A stretch of DNA of 64,000 nucleotides. Origin: Glandiceps talaboti (taxonomy: Eukaryota; Hemichordata; Enteropneusta; Spengelidae). The position numbers and the translations under genes were made by a program. How positions within the stretch are numbered: position 1 is the first letter of the stretch; the number at the start of each line of letters is the position of its first letter. The stretch spans positions 25,483,842 through 25,547,841 of the forward strand of contig NC_135549.1 in the NCBI RefSeq assembly GCF_964340395.1, read 5' to 3'. The notes under the pieces are model-generated. The model searched no databases, was not told the DNA's origin, and worked only from the letters and a program-made list of their open reading frames with translations. Shown here in pieces: positions 1-14,500 of this stretch.

Positions 1-195
1 AATGCCTTTCACAAGATATGGAGCTGTACAACAGAATTACTGTAATCCACAGCTTTTGTTCAGTAACCTTCTGCGTGCAGATCCAAGGTCTTGTTATAAG
101 ACTAATACGAGTAGTGCCTTAATGTGCAAATTACCTTTATGGTCAGGCCAAATCTTTGTTTTTGTGTACAAAGCACATTGGCACTCTACATTTAC

Positions 196-2569
196 CTGAG
201 ATATGCCTCCGAATGTAATAATCTCTGTGTTTTGGGAGGTACTGGTGCAAACATAGGTGCAGGTGGTGGCTGGGGTGCTACAGATATCTGAGGATGCTGA
301 GGAAGAACTGCAGCATTTTGTGGCATTGGAGACTGACTAACTGGATGACCACCTATAAATAAAACAATATATCACTGTCAGAAAACAAAACCAATGAAAT
401 CTTTCACTTCTCAGAAAACAAACAATCATACCTGCTAACCACTTCCACTCCTTTCTCTTGGTTCAATAATATCATTTTACAGAACGTGTGCTAAAATAAA
501 TACAATAGATCAAATCATGTGCATCAGTTTGGTATCTCATATGACACACCTGTTTTAACTTTAAAACGTTTTGCTGGTAAAATTTGACTTACTGCATGAA
601 ATTTATGAATTAATCATGTTTGACCACATCACAAGATATATACTGTTCATCTGAATAACATCTTTGTACAACATATGATATTAGTTTGAACAGTATTCAA
701 AACATTTCATTCTTTAAATGAAGACACTGTCACTCTGAGATACAGTGTAAAGTGAGGCATGATGCACAGGAGAGCAGTCTGTTCAAGTATTAGCATGATA
801 GTTCTATACGCAACAATTTTTTGGGCTGTAATTCACCTCGCCTTTGTTTGGAGATACAAAGACCAAATGTCAATATGTTAGGTTTGATTTGAAATGTTTG
901 TATTCAATGAACTTCACTACAGAGGATTATGAAACATGTTATACTTGTAAGGGCATAACTAATAATACATTAGAATCTCGGTTCATTTCCTGTACTCAAT
1001 ATACAATGTATCATTCAAATGAAAGCAGAAAGAAAATGCTTGTTGATAAGATTGTGAATTCTAATTTCTAGTTTGAAGTATATAGCACGAGTCCACATCC
1101 CTTCAAACAATATATACATGTATACCTTGGTCAAAGGCAGGACTAGCTGGTCCACTATGTGCACTATGTGGACTGGGAACTGTAGGAGGATGACCACGAG
1201 GTGACATCATAGGTGGTGGTGGTGGTGGGTGTGGGTGCGGAGCCATACCCTGGGGCATCAGGGGTTGGCCCATTCTGGGTGGCATACCTATACCGTGGCA
1301 GAGCAAAGCAAACAAGACAGACATAGACATATCATGCAAAACGAAAGCAAAATATGCACTGTCAACATTATCATCCCTGTTTTACAATTAACAAGCACAG
1401 TTGGAAATAGATTTATAACATGCCATTATAAAAAGGTCATAAAACTATGTGTCTTTAAATAAGCCTTCAGAAAATAAAAATAAATTTATTGATTTATAGA
1501 CCAAATTACAGCAGGTTAGGACAAAACAAGAAAACACCACAACTAACTGTAAAATAAATATTTGATTCATTTTTTAATACATGTATCAACATAGACAATT
1601 GTAACCAAAACAGAGCCATGCAATTCAACAAAATTGAAATCTTAGATCGAATTTCCTTCAACTTTATTGAGAGATTTTATATCATGCACACTTGTGCCAG
1701 ATTAAGTATCATGTCATTTGTGCATGCCTATTTCACATCAATTACTTTGGACCCCACATAACAAAACACTTCAAGTAACCTGACAAAAATCCATTATCTA
1801 GATTCAGTACTGGTTATTTGACTTTGTCCCCCTCCATTCAGGACTTTGCATTGGCCATTGTAAATGTAACAAGTTACTCATACATTGGCACACTGCCAGA
1901 CTCACCTTGAGGAGCTGGAGACATCCCAGGATGCATTTGCATTGGCTGTCCTTGCTGCATATTGGCCATAGGTGACATGCCATGAGGCATACCCTGTGCT
2001 TGTGATTGGGGTGGCATTCCCTGCATTGCGTTACTCACAGGAGGCATTCCTGGATGACCTCCCATCATTCCAGGAATACCACTTTGCATCCCTCCATGCA
2101 TTCCTGGTTGCATACCACCTTGCATGTTTGGATGCATCCCACCTTGCATTCCTGTTACCATAGCAATAAACGTCATTTAAAAAGAAAGAATGTTATAATT
2201 GAACATTTGCTAACGATATCTTTCCTATAGACATCTTAGTATGGCCATTAAAGAGTTCTCCAGCTTTCCAATTGTTGTAATTTGGTGAAATTCAACCCAA
2301 ACATAAAATGCTGTATTGTACATGTATTTAAATCAAAGTAGTCTTTAAAACACTAACAAAATTGAACAAAAAGTGCCTCGTAGAAATGCAACAGATTACC
2401 TTGCATGGAACTGTTGAGTCCAGCTGCATGTGTGACCATTCCAACAGGAGTTGGTGGTCCAACAATACCCATCATAGCATTACTACTACCTGGTGTTACT
2501 GGACGACCACCAGGTCCTGGTGAAGCACTCTGAAGACCACCACGAAGCGCTTGGCGTGAGAAGAAATTC
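196..2569 (-). CDS. PBRM1: PBRM1 Pro/Met/Gly/Gln-rich C-terminal tail (four exons)
   Basis: Exons 2400-2569, 1906-2151, 1126-1287 and 196-352 encode residues about 1766-2010. They encode low-complexity sequence: repeats of Met-Gln-Gly/Gly-Met (GGMQPGMHGGMQSG), a His/Pro run, and finally the conserved PPKTQRLLHSEAYL motif found before the C terminus of human PBRM1. IVGPPTPVGM corresponds to GVVPPPTPMGM in human. All three internal junctions are phase 1. The terminal exon or exons are left of position 1; positions 1-195 look like intron. Confidence 0.88.
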
Positions 2570-5500
2570 CTGATAAACAACAGTAATGGACAGAACTGTC
2601 ACTTTTGTGAAAGTAAGTGGTGGGTAAAAGCTAAACATTTAGAGTGTACATACAGTATACATGTATTTATATCTGCTATCTTTAACATGTAACTCACCAT
2701 TGCTTATTAATTTTTTATCTTTTTTTTTTATTTCTGTTGATTAGCATCTGATATTAGTATTTGATAAGTACAGGTACCTGTATATGAATGTATCTTAGAA
2801 ATCCAAGACAAGAAAACTCACCTGCTTCTCTGGTTTGGATAGATATTTTTAGCTGCAACTCTGAGATGGACTTCTTTACAATGACGTATTAATCTGGCCA
2901 TCTGAGGGAAGGGTCTGCTCGAATAGAATTGGAAAAAACGATATGACGTTATTGCATGCACAAGTAAATGTTTATGGTGAGCATTAGCTATTTCAAGTGA
3001 ATTTAGTATATAGTAATTAAGGGGTTTTGTTTTTACATTACTTATAATATTTTCCGCCATCAACAATCTTTTTCATTATAGTACAACTGCTTGCAGGATG
3101 TGCTAGACACATGCTCGACACAGAAATGAAATGAGAAATGAGTAGATCGTAATCAAAATTGACAAAATACTTACTGATTAACTTTTCTGTTTCTTGGACA
3201 GGAACGCCACATACAGGCATATTCTGGCTGGTCACCTACAAAGATTTTGGGGTGAGAAATTGAATAATAAATTAGAACATTGATACTTGTACTTCACTAC
3301 CTAATTATTTATACTGCCAAACAAGTTTCATGAACATTTTTACATTCAGGGTTAACAAACAATTGTATGCACAGCAAAGTTTACGGCAATCTATTACCAA
3401 AATGCATTCATTATTAAAAAAGAAATGCATATATCACAATAAAAGTGAGTGAAAATACAAACACAGAGTTTAATATGTAAATGATAAACTATTTTTATGA
3501 TTTCAATTATATTTTGTGTCAATTTGGTACAATTACCCACTCATATTGATGATAATACTGTCCTTCCAATCCATGTTACTTACCAAGCATTCTGAGATGT
3601 CCTGAGTTTTCTAAGATATGATTAGTGAGGTCCTGTATGTCTTCAAACTGGAAATCACAGTCGGACCAACCACACTCATAAACCACCATAGTTCCTGGTG
3701 GTGGTCCTTGTGCTTGATTAGCTGGTGATTCTGGTGTCAAGTAAGCTTCATTTCTGGCTGCTTCTTCCTTGGCAGCTGCCTGTAGAGCAGCTCTCTCTTC
3801 ATAGGCAGCTTTCTGTTTAGGCTCGAGGTTTTTCCACTTGATAGAAAACAGTACCCAGTGTATAATTAGGGTTTTCAAGCTTTGTGTTTCAGAAGCATAT
3901 CTGAATATAATACTTTATTACTGTAGATTGGGGATATATTTCAACTATTTTTACTTACACTTAAGGATTTACACATTGGGACTGGCATGAATATAATGTT
4001 GCATTTTGTTCCTAGTTCTGGTATATCAATTGAATTGACAAACATTGAACAATACATTTACCAATTGAACAAACATTGAACAATACATAATAAGTATCTT
4101 CTAAAGATTAAATTTGAAAAGAATTGCCACTACAATGAAAGATTTTGAAAAAAGGAAATGCCTCCATTGATGAAATTGAATACATACAAAATTTCTATTT
4201 GTCTGGTGGGTAATGTTTTTTTCTTTTTTGTTAATTTGATGTGTTAAAATAAATAGTATCTTCATCCAGGTTTATTAAACGACATTTTTTCAGATAATAT
4301 GTAGTTGCATTAATCATTTTCGTTCTCCATCTTCATGGTATTTATCTTACCTCAGTACCAATCACTCGACTTAATTCACCAAATGAATAGTCAGGGTATT
4401 GGTGTTTCAGCTGTGATCTGATTTCACTGGCAAACAAAATATAACCACTGGCAGTTCTCTTGGGTTTGGGCTGTGTGCCAAAACAACCATACTGTGATTA
4501 GGTATGTCATACAAGGATAAAATTTAGTACTGTATTACAAACTTGTTACTCACCTGTCTAATTAATATGAGCTTAACTTAAGAAATTTGAGCATGAATTA
4601 GTGTAAACTTATGATTTCTAAGTCAGTCCCTACAGTGGATAACAATTAATCTACAAAATACCATTCACCAGCTCTGTTTAATACAACCATGCAGGAACCA
4701 ATCAAAAACTGCACATGCTACATTTTAAGACAATCTGATTAAAATCCGATGTAGACGTCGGCTAATCGTTCATTGCTATTTTACCTTCGTTATTTTGCCA
4801 GAATTGACCTTCTTGGTACATGTTTACATTTTTGGCATGTGCACCAGTTCAGATGTAGAGGAGGCGATCAGGCTAAAAACTGTAAACATGTGCCAAGGTC
4901 AATTCAGGCAAAGTATAACGAATGTAAAATAGCAATGAAGGATTAGCCGACATCTACATCGGATTTTAATCAGATTGCATTTTAAGATAGCTACATTGTA
5001 GATTGAATGAATAGAGTTTCTTGCCACATTTTGTCTAAATGAAATTAACTAAAGAGTCACCGTGACTCAAGGCTCAAACTTAACTTTTTTCTTTAGTGGT
5101 CCTAGTGGGCTACCACTTTCTAAAAGTGGTAGCCCAAAGATGTTGACTAGTAGTTGCTTATTCCTGAACTGAAAACAAAGTTCCACTATTGGAAATATGC
5201 ATGTTATCAAAATGCTTTTACATGTCTGTAGATCTTCCCATCCTTAAATCATCACATAAACAGTGGCACATTGTAGCCTTAGTGGGGCTACCAGCTGCAA
5301 ATAATGGTAGCCCCTCGACAACATTTGTACCTGTGTGTCTGCATCAAGTTGCAGTACTTTTAAATGGTGTATTTCGTAATAGACAAAATGTAACAAGAAA
5401 TCATCATCTTGCTATCTCAGTGTAGAATATGCAGTTTCTTATTGGTTTCTGTGTAGCTTTATCAACCATAGCCATTGAATGGTAACTTGAACTAGCCTGT

Positions 5501-8500
5501 ACCTTCACTGGAGTCTCTTGTACTGGTACAGGTACAGGTTCAACCACACGTTCAGGGACATCTTTGTTTTCTGGTTGCTCTGCAGCTTCCTCATCGTTTT
5601 GGTCTGATACCTTCTGTAACAATGGTGACGGTTCTTTCAGAGGGGTGATTGGTTTTCTCAAGAAGTACATCTCATCATCAATGACTTTATTGGCCAAAGA
5701 AAACTTTTTGAGACCTTTCAATTTCCTAATTTGTCTCTCAGCCTCATTATAACGAGCCTCACATACATAGACATCATCTTCAGCATGCTCTGTTGGCCGA
5801 CCTAGAAACCATGTTAAAACACCAAAATAAAATTACAATCATACAATGCATAAGGAAATCAGTGTTACAGGTAAATATTACCCTGTTCAGACACACAAAG
5901 TTACACCAGCACTGCTCTGGTGTAAAGTTACTACAACTGAATGCATTCAAGCTACCAAGTTTACCTGTCACACATTACAAAGCGTATGACAAGCAAACTT
6001 GGTATGGCAAGAGAATTCAGTTGTAACTTTATGCTGGGACAGCACCAGCAACTTGTGTGGCTGAACAGGGTATATAACATACAGGTTTACGAGGTAATAG
6101 AGTTGGGTCCAGATTGATGAGTAGTTGTTATTTAGGCCAAGGTTTCAATCCTAGGTTCTCACATTACAATCAACACAACCATAGGGATTACACAGGATTA
6201 TTGTTTGTTCTTGACCAGCTTTTCCATAGTTCTGACAACTGTTTTTCACATCTCAATGTTAATCCTAACTTAAAGTTAATTTTAATGCAATGCAAAATTA
6301 TTGTCATATGGAACACTGGCCCTAGAGTCCTTCAGGTGCACTTTATTCTCAATATCAGTTAAGCAAGAACAGTGGGTTAACTTTTTACCATTATTCTCAA
6401 CTTTAAATATGGCCACTGCTCCGAGATGAAAGACAGAACTCTGCTGTTCCTTCTGTAGCAGGCTGTTTGACACAGATTCTACTACAGCAGCATCACCAGC
6501 CGATACTAGTGAGAAGTCACTGACTCTACCAAGAAACGATTGATCGTTCAACAATGGGTGGCTCAGTCATTTTAATTGGCTTCGTTGCATGTCAGACTGT
6601 AACGTCATGCAATGCAAGCCCCGATTATTTGAAAACAAAAGCAACAAGTCATTGAAAATGACATAGCCCCACTATGATTGGGTTTTAAGGAACTGGCAGT
6701 TTATGTTGTCATTTTCAAACCTGTTTAATGTTGTTTGGCCTCATATGGTTGTTTTTGATATCACTACTCTGTTCAAGCATGTCTGAGTTATGGCTTTGGA
6801 CATGAAAACTGCGGCAACAAAATGGCTGCCAGGCAGCCATATTGGATTGTATCACAACGAAAATGGATATGCACATGTATGTCACAGAACACTGTCCTAA
6901 TACCAACTTTGAACGAGATCTGTTCAAGCATGTCTGAGTTATGGCTTTGGACATGGAAAATTCACAAACAAAATGGCTGCCAAGCAGCCATATCGTATTG
7001 TATCACGACGAAAATAGATATGCACATGTATGTCATAGAACACTGTGCTAATACCAACTTTGAATGAGATCTGTTCAAGCATGTCTGAGTTATGGCTTTG
7101 GACATGGAAAATTCGCAAACAAAATGGCTGCCAGGCAGCCATATTGGATTGTATAACGACAACAATGAATATGCACATGTATGTCATATAACACTGTCCT
7201 AATAGCAACTTTAAATGAGATCTGTTCACGCATGTCTGAGTTATGGCTTTGGACAGGGAAAATTCGCAAACAAAATGGCTGCTCGCCGGCCATATTGGAT
7301 CGTATCATAAAACAAATTGACGTGCATATGTATGCCATAGTATGTTGCCCCTGTACCAAGTTTGAAAAAAATCAGTCCAGGCATCTCCAAGGAACGACTG
7401 CGGACGGACGGACGGACACACGGACAGACGGAACCCAATCCATAAGTCCCCGTCCAGACTTCGTCCGGCGGGGACTAAAAAATCAATCACTGACGTGTGC
7501 AGATGTACAAATTAAACTTCCCAACCTCAACTCTTACACGGCAATCAAGACTCTAGTCAAGTCACATTAACAGTGTTCAACTGTTGTCCATGAAGTTGGC
7601 CACCTCGTAGCCGATCTAAAATCATACATTGTACACAGCTAAATTACATACTCTCCATACTAATTTGTTATAGCTAAATGGGATCACCCTTGCGAATCTC
7701 CCTTGTAAGTTGTATTTACCGATTTCATGCATGTTCAAAATTTGAACGGTTTAGACATTGACTATTACAAATGACCTAAGCTCATCATGGAGTTCGAGGA
7801 ATGTATTGAAAAGGTACTTTCAAAATCTCTTATTGACCAGATACATGGAGTTGACTGTGTTGGGACTAATACTTGATGAAACTCGTGGCATAAGGCAATA
7901 CAACAGAAAATTGCTATCAATGCCCAATATCTTGAGGATGCGGAGCAAACGGGCCAGATATAGACTGAATCACCTAAGACTGAACAGCAGGTTAATTTAT
8001 TATACTGGTTGACCCTGTCATACAATGTAGATGACTTGTATTTCCTGGATCACAGCCAAAAAGTTTGCTCCAGGAGCTGCTGGTAGAATGTAAACTACAA
8101 ACTACATGATAGTGTTGGACATAACAGAATTGTTATTTCTAATCATGACTGAATAAAGACTGGACTTAAAAGTAATATGTATTTGTTTTTTTTCCTTTGC
8201 CAATTCAATTCAATTAATATTAAAATTCAATTCACTTTCGTTCTTGCTTATTTTGATATGTTCACTGTCCTATCACCTCCTTAATCAGACATCAATTTCT
8301 TGATTTTGTGAATGACCCCCAAATATGCAGTTGGGACCCCAAAATTTTTAGATTTTAGACCTTGGGTCACAAAGACCCCCATAATCCAAAAGTGATGTAA
8401 ACCCTGTTTTGCACATGAAGAGAATTAATTAACGACAGGTACAGACAGACATTGTGGCATCAGTCTTTAAGTTATGTATGTCAAAGTTTACTTGTCTACT

Positions 8501-11500
8501 TGTCCCAAAGTCTACTTGTGTACAAATATTGAGGACAATGTATGAAGATACCAACACAGCTTCAGTAAACATTTCTATTTATCATGTCTCATTTATGTGA
8601 CTTTTTCAACTCATTCCACTTACATGTAGCTGACTGGTAATCCTTGACCAAGGAGTGTCAGCCACCCACATCGTACCTAACCCCTATTTTGTTTGCATCT
8701 ACTTACATGAGAGATAATCTTTAAATGCCAACACAGCACATTTGCCACTGATACTTCGCATTGGGTTGGTGTCTTCAATGGAACTGAGGAACACTTCATT
8801 TTTATAAAACATACGGGTAGGGGGGTGTTCAGTTTCTGATGGATGGACATACCACGGACCATGAAACCATGGATCACCACTGTAGAAAATAGGAATTGAG
8901 TTTAATATTAGAACAACTTTACCAAACTAAACACAACATTCTACAAGTCAACAATTAAAATAAGTTGTCAAAATTTGCATGGGTTTTGATATTACTGCAT
9001 TCTAGAATTTCAAATTTATTGTAGCGAAATTTCCACAAATTGGTTCTACATTGTCTTGATCTGCATGACTTACATAGGAGATAAAAGATATCAAAACAAT
9101 TCAAATTCAAATAAATCATCAGCTGATTTGATTAGAACTGTTAGTGTTACAGGTAAATTTCAGTTGCTAGGTTAGCATTAGCTTTCAGTAGTTACATTGT
9201 AAGGATTGGCAATAATTTATTTGACAAAGTTAGCAAAATACACAATTTATACGTGTGCAACCTGGCACACATGAATTCACTCCCAGATTCTCACATTAGT
9301 GTTTTCATATCAATGGAGTTATAAGGATTACATAGGATCATTCTTATAGCTCTGTTCAACACCTGTTTTCTCAAGTAAATTTTTTTAATTCTTATCCAAA
9401 CCTTTAACCCGAATGGTGCTTAGTAAATATTGGACACTGTTGTTCATTCATCACATTTGAGGGTGGATTTGTGTTAGTTTAGATGCTACATGTACACAGG
9501 GTATCGATCGAATCATCTCTTATCACTGTCTAGCTCAATGGGAAGTCATGAACCAAAGTTGTTCAATGACATGTAAATGAGTAACCCCTAAAAGTTAGAA
9601 TGCTGTAAATAATGTAGAAGAAGGATCCTGAGCTGACAAAATTTTGAACATTACGTAACTCATAACTGGCACCAATAAACTCTAACTGATCAGTGGGTTG
9701 AATTCTATGATGATTAAAGGCATGACTGTGTGAGTGGCTTTGGTTGAATTTGAAATTTCATTTCAGAGCCTCATTGAGCTAGACATAAAGAGACCTTGAG
9801 ATTTGATGCATGGATAGCAACTAGACTAGGTCTGTGTTGGAAATACTGTGAATCATTTCAGACTCTGAAGTTACATGTTCAAAACTTCAGGTAAAATAAT
9901 TTGATTAATGAGTGTCGGCAGAGAGAGAAAAACAGTACCATGTGGTACATAGCACTGATTGCAGACTGTTGAGTCATAGGGTTTATGGCTGAGTGTACTT
10001 GCTCTGTTATCTTGGTGATATTGTATTGAAGGAATGTTAAGTGTGTTTTAAAGAGAAACAAAACAATTCAAAATCACCCATTGTTTTACCTACACCACAG
10101 GGCTCGAAATTAACAGTAGTCCTGTATCCTAAGACTACCAATGGGATTATGGGGCTACCATAATTTACAGCTAGTAGCCCACTTAGGCCACCACTGATTA
10201 TGCATGGTTTTAAGGAGAGAAGATTTACTGACATTATATTAGTAACACACATACAAGTACATGTATTTCCAATAGAGGAATTTTGTGTAGCCCACTGGGA
10301 CTACAAGGAAAAAGTTAATTTCAAGCCCTGCACCATCATAGTACTTAAATCATAATTGGTACATGAAGAAGACATGTTAACGACCACATAATGAGTACAA
10401 TGTACATTTATTTTTCATATTTTTGTGTTTGTCTTTCTCCTGTGGAACACAGACGAACAGAAATATTCATGTTTACACATAGTCTATCATTTCATACTGA
10501 CATTATAATTGTACTTACTTTGAATCTTTCCACATCCTATCAATCCTAGCCAAGTATGGTTTGTCTTCATCAGATCTGAGATACACACAATCACCAAGTT
10601 TGTAATAACCAGACTCTATATTCAATTGTTCATAGTAGGTAGAACCTTCATCAGGATTACTTACTTCACATTCAACATCCTGAGGACACAACAAAATGTG
10701 TACATGTACTTACTATAAATCAATGTTGGAAGATTTTGTAAAGGTAATGAGTTCATACACTTGTGTAACTTTACTGTAATTTTAGGTGAATAATTTGTGA
10801 TAATATCACCATCTGACTGTCATTTGACTTGCATATAATTACATAAAATGGGAAGTTTACAATTTACATGTAAGATGATGGGGCAGTACAAAATTTCAAA
10901 TCCAATCATTTCACATATTTAACTTTCCCGATATTCCTTCCAGTAAATTACATTTTCCTTGGGGTCTTCATGAGTTATTTCAAACTCCATGATTTTGGAG
11001 GACTTTCTAGGAAGGAATACATTAATCTGAAGACACAGCAATTGTATGGGGTGGGGCGGAACGCTATTGAATGGCATACAAAAGAACAATAATTTGGGGC
11101 TTTGTAAGATTAAAACAAAAATACTGTGTTATGAAGTACTGATAGTTTTGAACTAAAGAGCATTGATTTTTTACCTTTTATCTAAAGTTCTCATCCGTCA
11201 TTACGGTTATAATACACAGTTCAATGACATAGATATGTTGGATGACAAGAATACTTTGCCCTTGAGTCAAAAACTTCTTTCATCTGTATATTTGGGAGTA
11301 CATGTATGATTGTACCAGGATACAAAAACACATTTTTTACTCTATAGTACTAACCTCTCTTTCTTTATCCAAGACATCTGTTTGATCCATTTCAATAGGT
11401 TCCTCCTGTTTGTTAATTTGGTCAGCAAAGACAGATGCAACCCTGACTTTAGAAAGTGGCTCCTCTCTAGGTATAATTTTAGTGCTACTGGTTGGCATGG

Positions 11501-14500
11501 ACCAGATCTGCATATAGACAGGGGAACTGCACTGTAATATGATATCACAGTGGCATAACAATCAAGAGTTACATACATGTATACAAAATGGTTGTGTGAG
11601 AAAAAAAACACTGTACCTGACAATCACAGGTTCCTACTAACTCTAAAATGTGGGCACATTTTGACAACTCTATGCTGTGTCACAGGAATAAACTGTGTAT
11701 GGGAATAAAACTATCTCTCATCTCAAGCCTTTGGCATTTTCAATGTCTTTGAAAATGAATGTCTCTGAAATGTTTCATCAGTTGGTAGTAATGATCAAAT
11801 CATTCAACTCCTATCTTAACATCACTTAGTGTTCTGAGAACAAATCTCAACTGGTAACTAGCTAAAAAAACTTGCTGAAAAGAGTTTCAAGTTGACCAAT
11901 TTTCTGCTGTTTAGTAGTAATTTCCATTTCTTGTCCTTTCTAGTTTAAATAAACTTGACTGATAACACTACACCACAGAAGTACCTATGAAGGTAGCAAG
12001 ATAAAAAGTTTAGCGTGACCTCCCCTTCTGTAAACATGTCAAGTTTGTAGTCACTTAGTGTCATCTAAAACAAAAACACTGTCCAAAGAATTAGTTTCAC
12101 ATTCAAACACCTAATACATGTACATCAGAACACTGTTTTTGTACGTCATCAATTGTAGTGGCAAACTGATAACCTTTTTAACAAAACAGAAATCAGTGTA
12201 CCCATGGTAACCTTATCATTATCAAACAACATTCAAATTATTCACACCAGATGATACTGGTGTGCCCCAAATGACCATGTGGATATAACGGTGTAATTCT
12301 TAAAAAAAAAAAAATTGATGAACTTGAATATTTGAACACTTACTTTAATTTTCTTGAAGCATTTAGCCTTGGCATTGTATCTAGATTCGCATGCATAAAC
12401 ATCTTCCTCTGCAAACCCTTCTGGTTTAGTTTTGAAATAATCTTTTACAAACATAACATAGCATTTACCCATGACTCGGCTAACTTTACCACTATTGTAG
12501 TAGTCACTCTTGAACACTTCCTATTATAAGAAAAATCCAACACATTCCTGTTACATTTGTATCTATATGAAAGTAAAGAATCTTGGTTCTAGTGACCATC
12601 TGTTGAAAGAAGAAGGGTGATAGAGATAGTGAAACTTATTAATTGTACAAGGAAATATTTGTAGAGGAAAAATAATAGAATGGGGCAGTCTCAGATGGTT
12701 ATACAAGCTCAGGATGCGAGTTTATACCCCCCCCCCCCCTGTCGCTTAAAACAAACCATATTTACAATTAAAGCTCACCAATTTGATGACCTACCCCCAC
12801 ACCACCCCAACCCATCCCCATATATTTTGGTACATGAGCTTACAAAATGACCTGAGAGAGTCCCTGAAATGTTGTATAAAGACACTACTGTGGTCAATAC
12901 TAGGTGCTGGAGTTATGATTAGAGAAGTGAATAACACAAAGTCATATCAACAAACAAACTTGATATCTGCCAAGTTTTGTTACTTGATAAGGTGTTTGTC
13001 AATATTGTGAGATAAATCTACAGGTTCAAATTGAGAGACAGAAGAGAGAAAAAGAGAAGAAAGGAGAAACACATAAACATATCATTTCACCCACAATTAA
13101 TAAACATAATATAATTCTAATTTGTTCACATTTTAAAGTGGCCATATGGATGAGAATTAGGTATTTATTTTGGATTGATAAAACAACTTTACTATGTTTT
13201 TCTACTTGAAAAAATAATGAGAAATAATATATTCCATGCATGTCATTATTTGTAATTCAATAAATTGCAAATAGATGGAAAATGTGTGAACATTTTATTA
13301 TTGTACATACAATAAATATTTGACACATATTTAAAAATATTTTGCAATTTATTGAGTTACAATATTGGTATATGTTATTTCGCATTAAATACCCAATTCT
13401 CATCCATATGGCTTTATAAGATCAATATATCATTGCGACATATGTACACTTTATCATTGATATTTTTTTGACATCATTTTGCATCTGTTCTCTGCTGTAA
13501 ATATCTTTGAAACAATTTCAACCAGTCAATTAAATACACAATACTATATGTTTATCTTCAAATGAAAATTTACATGTGTTGATAATTTTATTTTTGACTT
13601 TGATATCATCCCTATACTTGATGACAAACCTTTTGTAAAAATTTCCTTGTTGCTAAGTGGAATGTTTCGTCAGGCCTGTAAAACCAGTTGCCATGCAACC
13701 ATTGTTCACCGTCATCATCGGCCCATAACTTCTCTATCAATACAATATGAGGCTTCAGATTCTTCTCTCTGAGAAAAGACAACATAAACACACATAAATG
13801 TTTAGACAATGTGAAAGTCCTACATTTTTGCAATATCTTTGCTCATTCAACTGAAGAAAATACAAGTTACAAAACCCTGTAAGGGCCTTGTCACTACAAG
13901 TCAAAGACGGGTAGTACAGCAACAATGATGAAAACATATTGTTGTGACGTAACGCTACTTGTCCAGAATATAAATCTGTACCACATGCAAACCATCTACG
14001 AATGTGTACAATTTGGTTTGCATGTGGTATTTAAGAGACTGAAATCTAACACAAAGAATTTACAAACATTTACTAGTTAGTTTGTAAAATAATTGCCCGA
14101 TCATTTACATTTCGTTTGGTAAAGATTGCAAAACAAAAAGTTTAATTAGAATAATCTCAACGCGCATTAATAATGAACTTATCACAGATGGTCCTCCCTG
14201 GATTTCTTAGAAACAGTTATCTAGTGTAAATACAGGTCATTATATTGATTTACTTACAGAGGTTCAAGGTAGACAAAATCACCAACACGATACGTCTGTC
14301 CTTTAACATCAACGCCATCAGTAGCCTGCAATCCAGAACATACCCAAGACATTGACTCATAGTTACAAAAATTAAAAGAACCTTACAATATGAATGTAAA
14401 ACCCGACGCCAAATAAACCCATTTTACATAATACCATAGCTATGCCTTGTTATGGTATGTACACCCTGCCATTGCATTTGTTAGGGAAACACTGACGTAT

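Larger units (their letters stand above)
2722..12971 (+). repeat. Left arm of the large inverted duplication
   Basis: This segment spans PBRM1 coding exons 20-28 and parts of the flanking introns. It recurs in reverse orientation at about 50,876-62,573. The outer edge falls in an A/T run at about 2,722-2,730 and the inner edge at TGATATCTGCC (12,961-12,971). Matching is near-perfect over long stretches: the 86-codon stretch at 7,765-8,025 is identical at the protein level in 54,344-54,604. Larger indels separate the two arms. Confidence 0.93.

Noticed and set aside
844-1197. Small frames in the intron between the last PBRM1 exons
   Set aside because: No domain, splice support or coding-like composition; they lie in plain intron sequence.
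6715-7570. Several overlapping 60-130 codon frames on both strands (also 27,618-28,525 and 56,191-56,940)
   Set aside because: They are produced by the ~150-bp tandem units of the composite inverted-repeat element and repeat with the unit. No start context, splice pattern or domain supports a gene.
7765-8025. 86-codon minus-strand frame identical in both arms
   Set aside because: Identity reflects the recent duplication, not selection. The plus-strand frame through the same bases looks more protein-like, though broken.
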